From the NCBI GenBank assembly GCA_002352375.1, contig DEIH01000250.1, positions 2,106 to 9,591 on the forward strand: DNA of 7,486 nucleotides, given 5' to 3'. Below, in pieces: positions 5,386 to 7,486 of this stretch. Each line of letters opens with the position of its first letter. Position 1 is the first letter of the stretch. Under the pieces are notes generated by a model. The model made no database searches and was not told where the DNA came from. It saw only the letters and a list, made by a program, of their open reading frames with translations. A program made the position numbers and the translations under genes. The stretch is from Spirochaeta sp. UBA2779. GTDB lineage: Bacteria > Spirochaetota > Spirochaetia > DSM-2461.

Positions 5386-6150
5386 TCAGGAAAACCACAT
5401 CAGGCTGAGCTTCACTGCGGTAGCCGCTGCCAGAACCTGAATAATGATATTAAACAATTTCAGCGGGATTCTTTTAAGAATCAGAATCCCCAGAAAGGCA
5501 CCGGCAGCTATCAAGGGAAGGGTAACAAGATCGGCTTTCACCGTTTCAATGCTGATTCTCCCGTCAAGAATGAAGAGGGGAATCTTCAGCCAGTTCAGAA
5601 TCAGGAAATACCAGGCCCCTGTACCGAGATACTTGTCCTTGGGCAGCCGCATGGAGAGCAGGTAAATTACCATAATCGGTCCTGCGGCGTTGGCCAGCTG
5701 GGTGGTAAGTCCGGCAGCCAGTCCCATAATTGCCGCGAAACTCCAGTGTGAGGGCACATTATCCTCACTGGTCCAGTAGCGCTGACGAAAGTAGTTCAGT
5801 ACCAGCAGCGCCAGGCTAATCGATCCGATGAGAGGCCTCATTACCTCATCGTTAATCTGCCTGACAACAACTGTACCTATACCGATTCCAACAAGAGCCC
5901 AGGGCAGCAGCCTCAGAATAATTTTCCAGTCGGCATGCCTGTGGTAGTATGAGACGGCGAATATATCAGCCATAGCCAGAACAGGAAGAAGCAGCCCTGT
6001 GGACATGCGGGAGGGAAACACCATGGCCAGCAGCGGAACGACTATAATACCGATTCCCGGTAGCCCTGTTCTGCTGATTCCGACAAAGAAAGCGACAGCA
6101 GCGAGAATCCACCACTGAAGAGAGCTGTAATCCGGTAGAAAATTAAACAT
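5386..6150 (-). CDS. TSUP-family (TauE/SafE) membrane permease
   Basis: A 254-aa, highly hydrophobic protein with about eight membrane segments (roughly residues 11-27, 30-46, 51-68, 79-97, 103-121, 138-166, 176-195, 206-226 and 233-252; some may pair as re-entrant). The first repeat carries VGISRTGLPGIG (23-34), and the second the family-type GLTTQLANAAGPIMVIYLL (147-165), consistent with the two-repeat TSUP fold. Characterised members export sulfite, taurine-derived or organosulfur anions; the substrate here cannot be read from sequence. The ATG at 6150 has AGGA 7 nt upstream, and the adenine deaminase gene ends 14 bp before, so the two are probably cotranscribed. No terminator-like hairpin separates its stop from the vapBC promoter. 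Confidence 0.9.
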   Translation of the reverse strand: MFNFLPDYSSLQWWILAAVAFFVGISRTGLPGIGIIVVPLLAMVFPSRMSTGLLLPVLAMADIFAVSYYHRHADWKIILRLLPWALVGIGIGTVVVRQINDEVMRPLIGSISLALLVLNYFRQRYWTSEDNVPSHWSFAAIMGLAAGLTTQLANAAGPIMVIYLLSMRLPKDKYLGTGAWYFLILNWLKIPLFILDGRISIETVKADLVTLPLIAAGAFLGILILKRIPLKLFNIIIQVLAAATAVKLSLMWFS

Positions 6151-6164
6151 GCGTTATTCCTTTT

Positions 6165-7486
6165 TCAGTCGAAGAGTGTCACAAATCGGGGAGCTTCACC
6201 TTCTTTGAGTTCCACCAGTCCCCGGTTGGAGAGGTGCAGTTCTCCCAGAACGATGAGACCCAGAAGGGAGATGGTCATTTCCACCGATTCGTGAGGACAG
6301 CCGATAATCCTCAAAGCCTCTTCGATGCCTTCGAGTTCTTTAGAGGCTTCCTCCACAGATTTAAGGCTCATCAGTCCGGCCAGGGGCAGGCTCATTAATG
6401 CCAGTACTTTCCCGTTCTCCACGACGGTTAAACCACCGCCTGATTCTATCAGGGTATTGGCCGCCAGAGCCATAGCTTCATCGTCGCTGCCGATAACAAG
6501 CAGATTGTGGCAGTCGTGAGACTGGGTGGAAGCATAGGCGCATCCGGCTTTGAATCCCAGACCGGTAAGGAATCCGGTGGATCGGCGTTGTTCCTGGGGA
6601 ATCTCAGCCTTATGCCGGTAGATCATAGAGATTTTTGCCAGGTCTTTTTCAGGGGCTGCATGGAACTGACCTCTTCGCGGTACAAAGGAATGTTTTTCCT
6701 GTTTCGTGTACACCATACCCGGTATCAGGCGGATAACACGGAGGTCAACTGGATCAGTCCCGGGAGCCTTCACGGCAAAGTTACCGGCAGTCTGCCTGAG
6801 AAGATGGACAGATTCGGTGGCCCAGTCGGGGTAGCTGTAAGTAGGGATCTGATTAAGCAGTCGGCCGTTTTCAGCCACCGGGATACCGCAGGAGACAACC
6901 AGTTCCACATTGAAATCTTTCAGGTTGTCCACCAATAGAATATCAGCAGCCCGCCCCGGGGAAATCGACCCGATCCACCGGGTTTTTTCCAACAATTGGG
7001 CGGGGTTAATGGTAACCATCTGAATTGCCTTTACAGGCGGAATCCCCAGACGGACCGCTTCCCTGAGCACCCTCACCAGATGACCTTCCTTCACGATGGT
7101 GGAGGGAGTTACATCGTCGGTTACCAGGGTGAACATCCGGGTGTCCATATCCGGATTCTCCAGGATGGCGGGAACCAGGTTGGGCAGATCCAGCCAGGCC
7201 GATCCGTAACGCAGCTGGGCGTACATACCCCGGGAAACTTTTTCCAGAGCCTCTTCGGCCTGAGTGCTTTCATGGCAGGCGGTAATTCCCGAGGCGATAA
7301 AGGCATTCAGTCCTTTGTGGTCTTCAGGGGAGGGAAAATGACCGGTGAGAACCTTATCAGCGTTCAATCCTTCGGTAGTTATATCGTGGACGGCAGGATC
7401 GCCGTAAATCATCCCGGGAAAGTTCATCTGTTCACCCTGGAGATCGGCCCAGCCTTTTTGGTAGGCTTCCCGGACGTCTGCAGCAT
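6165..7486 (-). CDS. ade: Adenine deaminase, 5' part cut by window edge
   Basis: The frame is open from the right edge to the TGA at 6165, giving about 440 residues; a full-length enzyme is usually about 570-600, so roughly the first 150 residues, including the amidohydrolase HxH motif, are missing. The remaining part shows FPGMIYGDP, TGHFPSPE (metal histidine near 7338-7340), ACHES (near 7272-7274), LVTDDVTP (metal aspartate near 7116-7118), IQMVTINPAQ and the PGRAADILLVD end of the amidohydrolase domain. The C-terminal adenine-deaminase domain follows, with TQSHDCHNLLVIG and LMSLPLAGLMS. It converts adenine to hypoxanthine and ammonia in cytoplasmic purine salvage. The usual REGS segment reads LRYGSAW. 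The internal ATG at 7427 lies inside the catalytic domain and is not the start. A TSUP permease follows after 14 bp. Confidence 0.92.
   Translation of the reverse strand, partial: AADVREAYQKGWADLQGEQMNFPGMIYGDPAVHDITTEGLNADKVLTGHFPSPEDHKGLNAFIASGITACHESTQAEEALEKVSRGMYAQLRYGSAWLDLPNLVPAILENPDMDTRMFTLVTDDVTPSTIVKEGHLVRVLREAVRLGIPPVKAIQMVTINPAQLLEKTRWIGSISPGRAADILLVDNLKDFNVELVVSCGIPVAENGRLLNQIPTYSYPDWATESVHLLRQTAGNFAVKAPGTDPVDLRVIRLIPGMVYTKQEKHSFVPRRGQFHAAPEKDLAKISMIYRHKAEIPQEQRRSTGFLTGLGFKAGCAYASTQSHDCHNLLVIGSDDEAMALAANTLIESGGGLTVVENGKVLALMSLPLAGLMSLKSVEEASKELEGIEEALRIIGCPHESVEMTISLLGLIVLGELHLSNRGLVELKEGEAPRFVTLFD

Noticed and set aside
5344..5751. 135-aa plus-strand open frame
   Set aside because: Antisense to the TSUP permease, and its polar composition is the complement of the membrane segments.
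6507..6938. 143-aa plus-strand open frame
   Set aside because: Antisense to adenine deaminase, with no ribosome binding site or recognisable family features.

Overview
The window looks like a chromosomal segment of an anaerobic, fermentative bacterium of roughly 45-50% GC. A spirochaete or a deep clostridial or Thermotogales-like lineage would fit, but the lineage is a guess from gene content. All genes but one lie on the minus strand. I see no rRNA, tRNA, IS element or CRISPR array.

Left part (1-2898, minus). Six closely packed genes read leftwards: a 65-aa conserved small protein, a Pol-beta-type nucleotidyltransferase, a DRTGG-type protein, a fused CBS-pair/RsbW-like ATPase, a second DRTGG-type protein and a PHP-domain phosphoesterase that runs off the left edge. 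The last four form a set that, from recall, accompanies multimeric [FeFe]-hydrogenase (NuoE/NuoF/HydA) operons in anaerobes. They look like an ATP- and nucleotide-sensing signalling module whose biochemistry has, as far as I know, not been worked out. The first two genes form a separate pair with a large gene overlap and lower GC (about 40% by hand count), placed directly at the head of this operon.

Centre (3045-4673, plus). A lone MuiA-family gene (DUF4140/DUF4139) has its own good ribosome binding site. It is divergent from the left operon and convergent with vapC.

Right part (4691-7486, minus). A vapBC toxin-antitoxin pair (RHH antitoxin, PIN toxin) has a well-formed sigma70-type promoter. 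A 13-bp tandem repeat overlaps that promoter's -10 box and the vapB start. Upstream of it lie a TSUP (TauE/SafE) membrane transporter and an adenine deaminase that enters from the right edge. Those two are 14 bp apart and probably cotranscribed.

The signals most worth following are the CBS-ATPase/two-DRTGG/PHP module, the small-protein/nucleotidyltransferase pair joined to it, the repeat-based vapBC operator with a nearly leaderless transcript, and a perfect 10-bp hairpin inside vapC.
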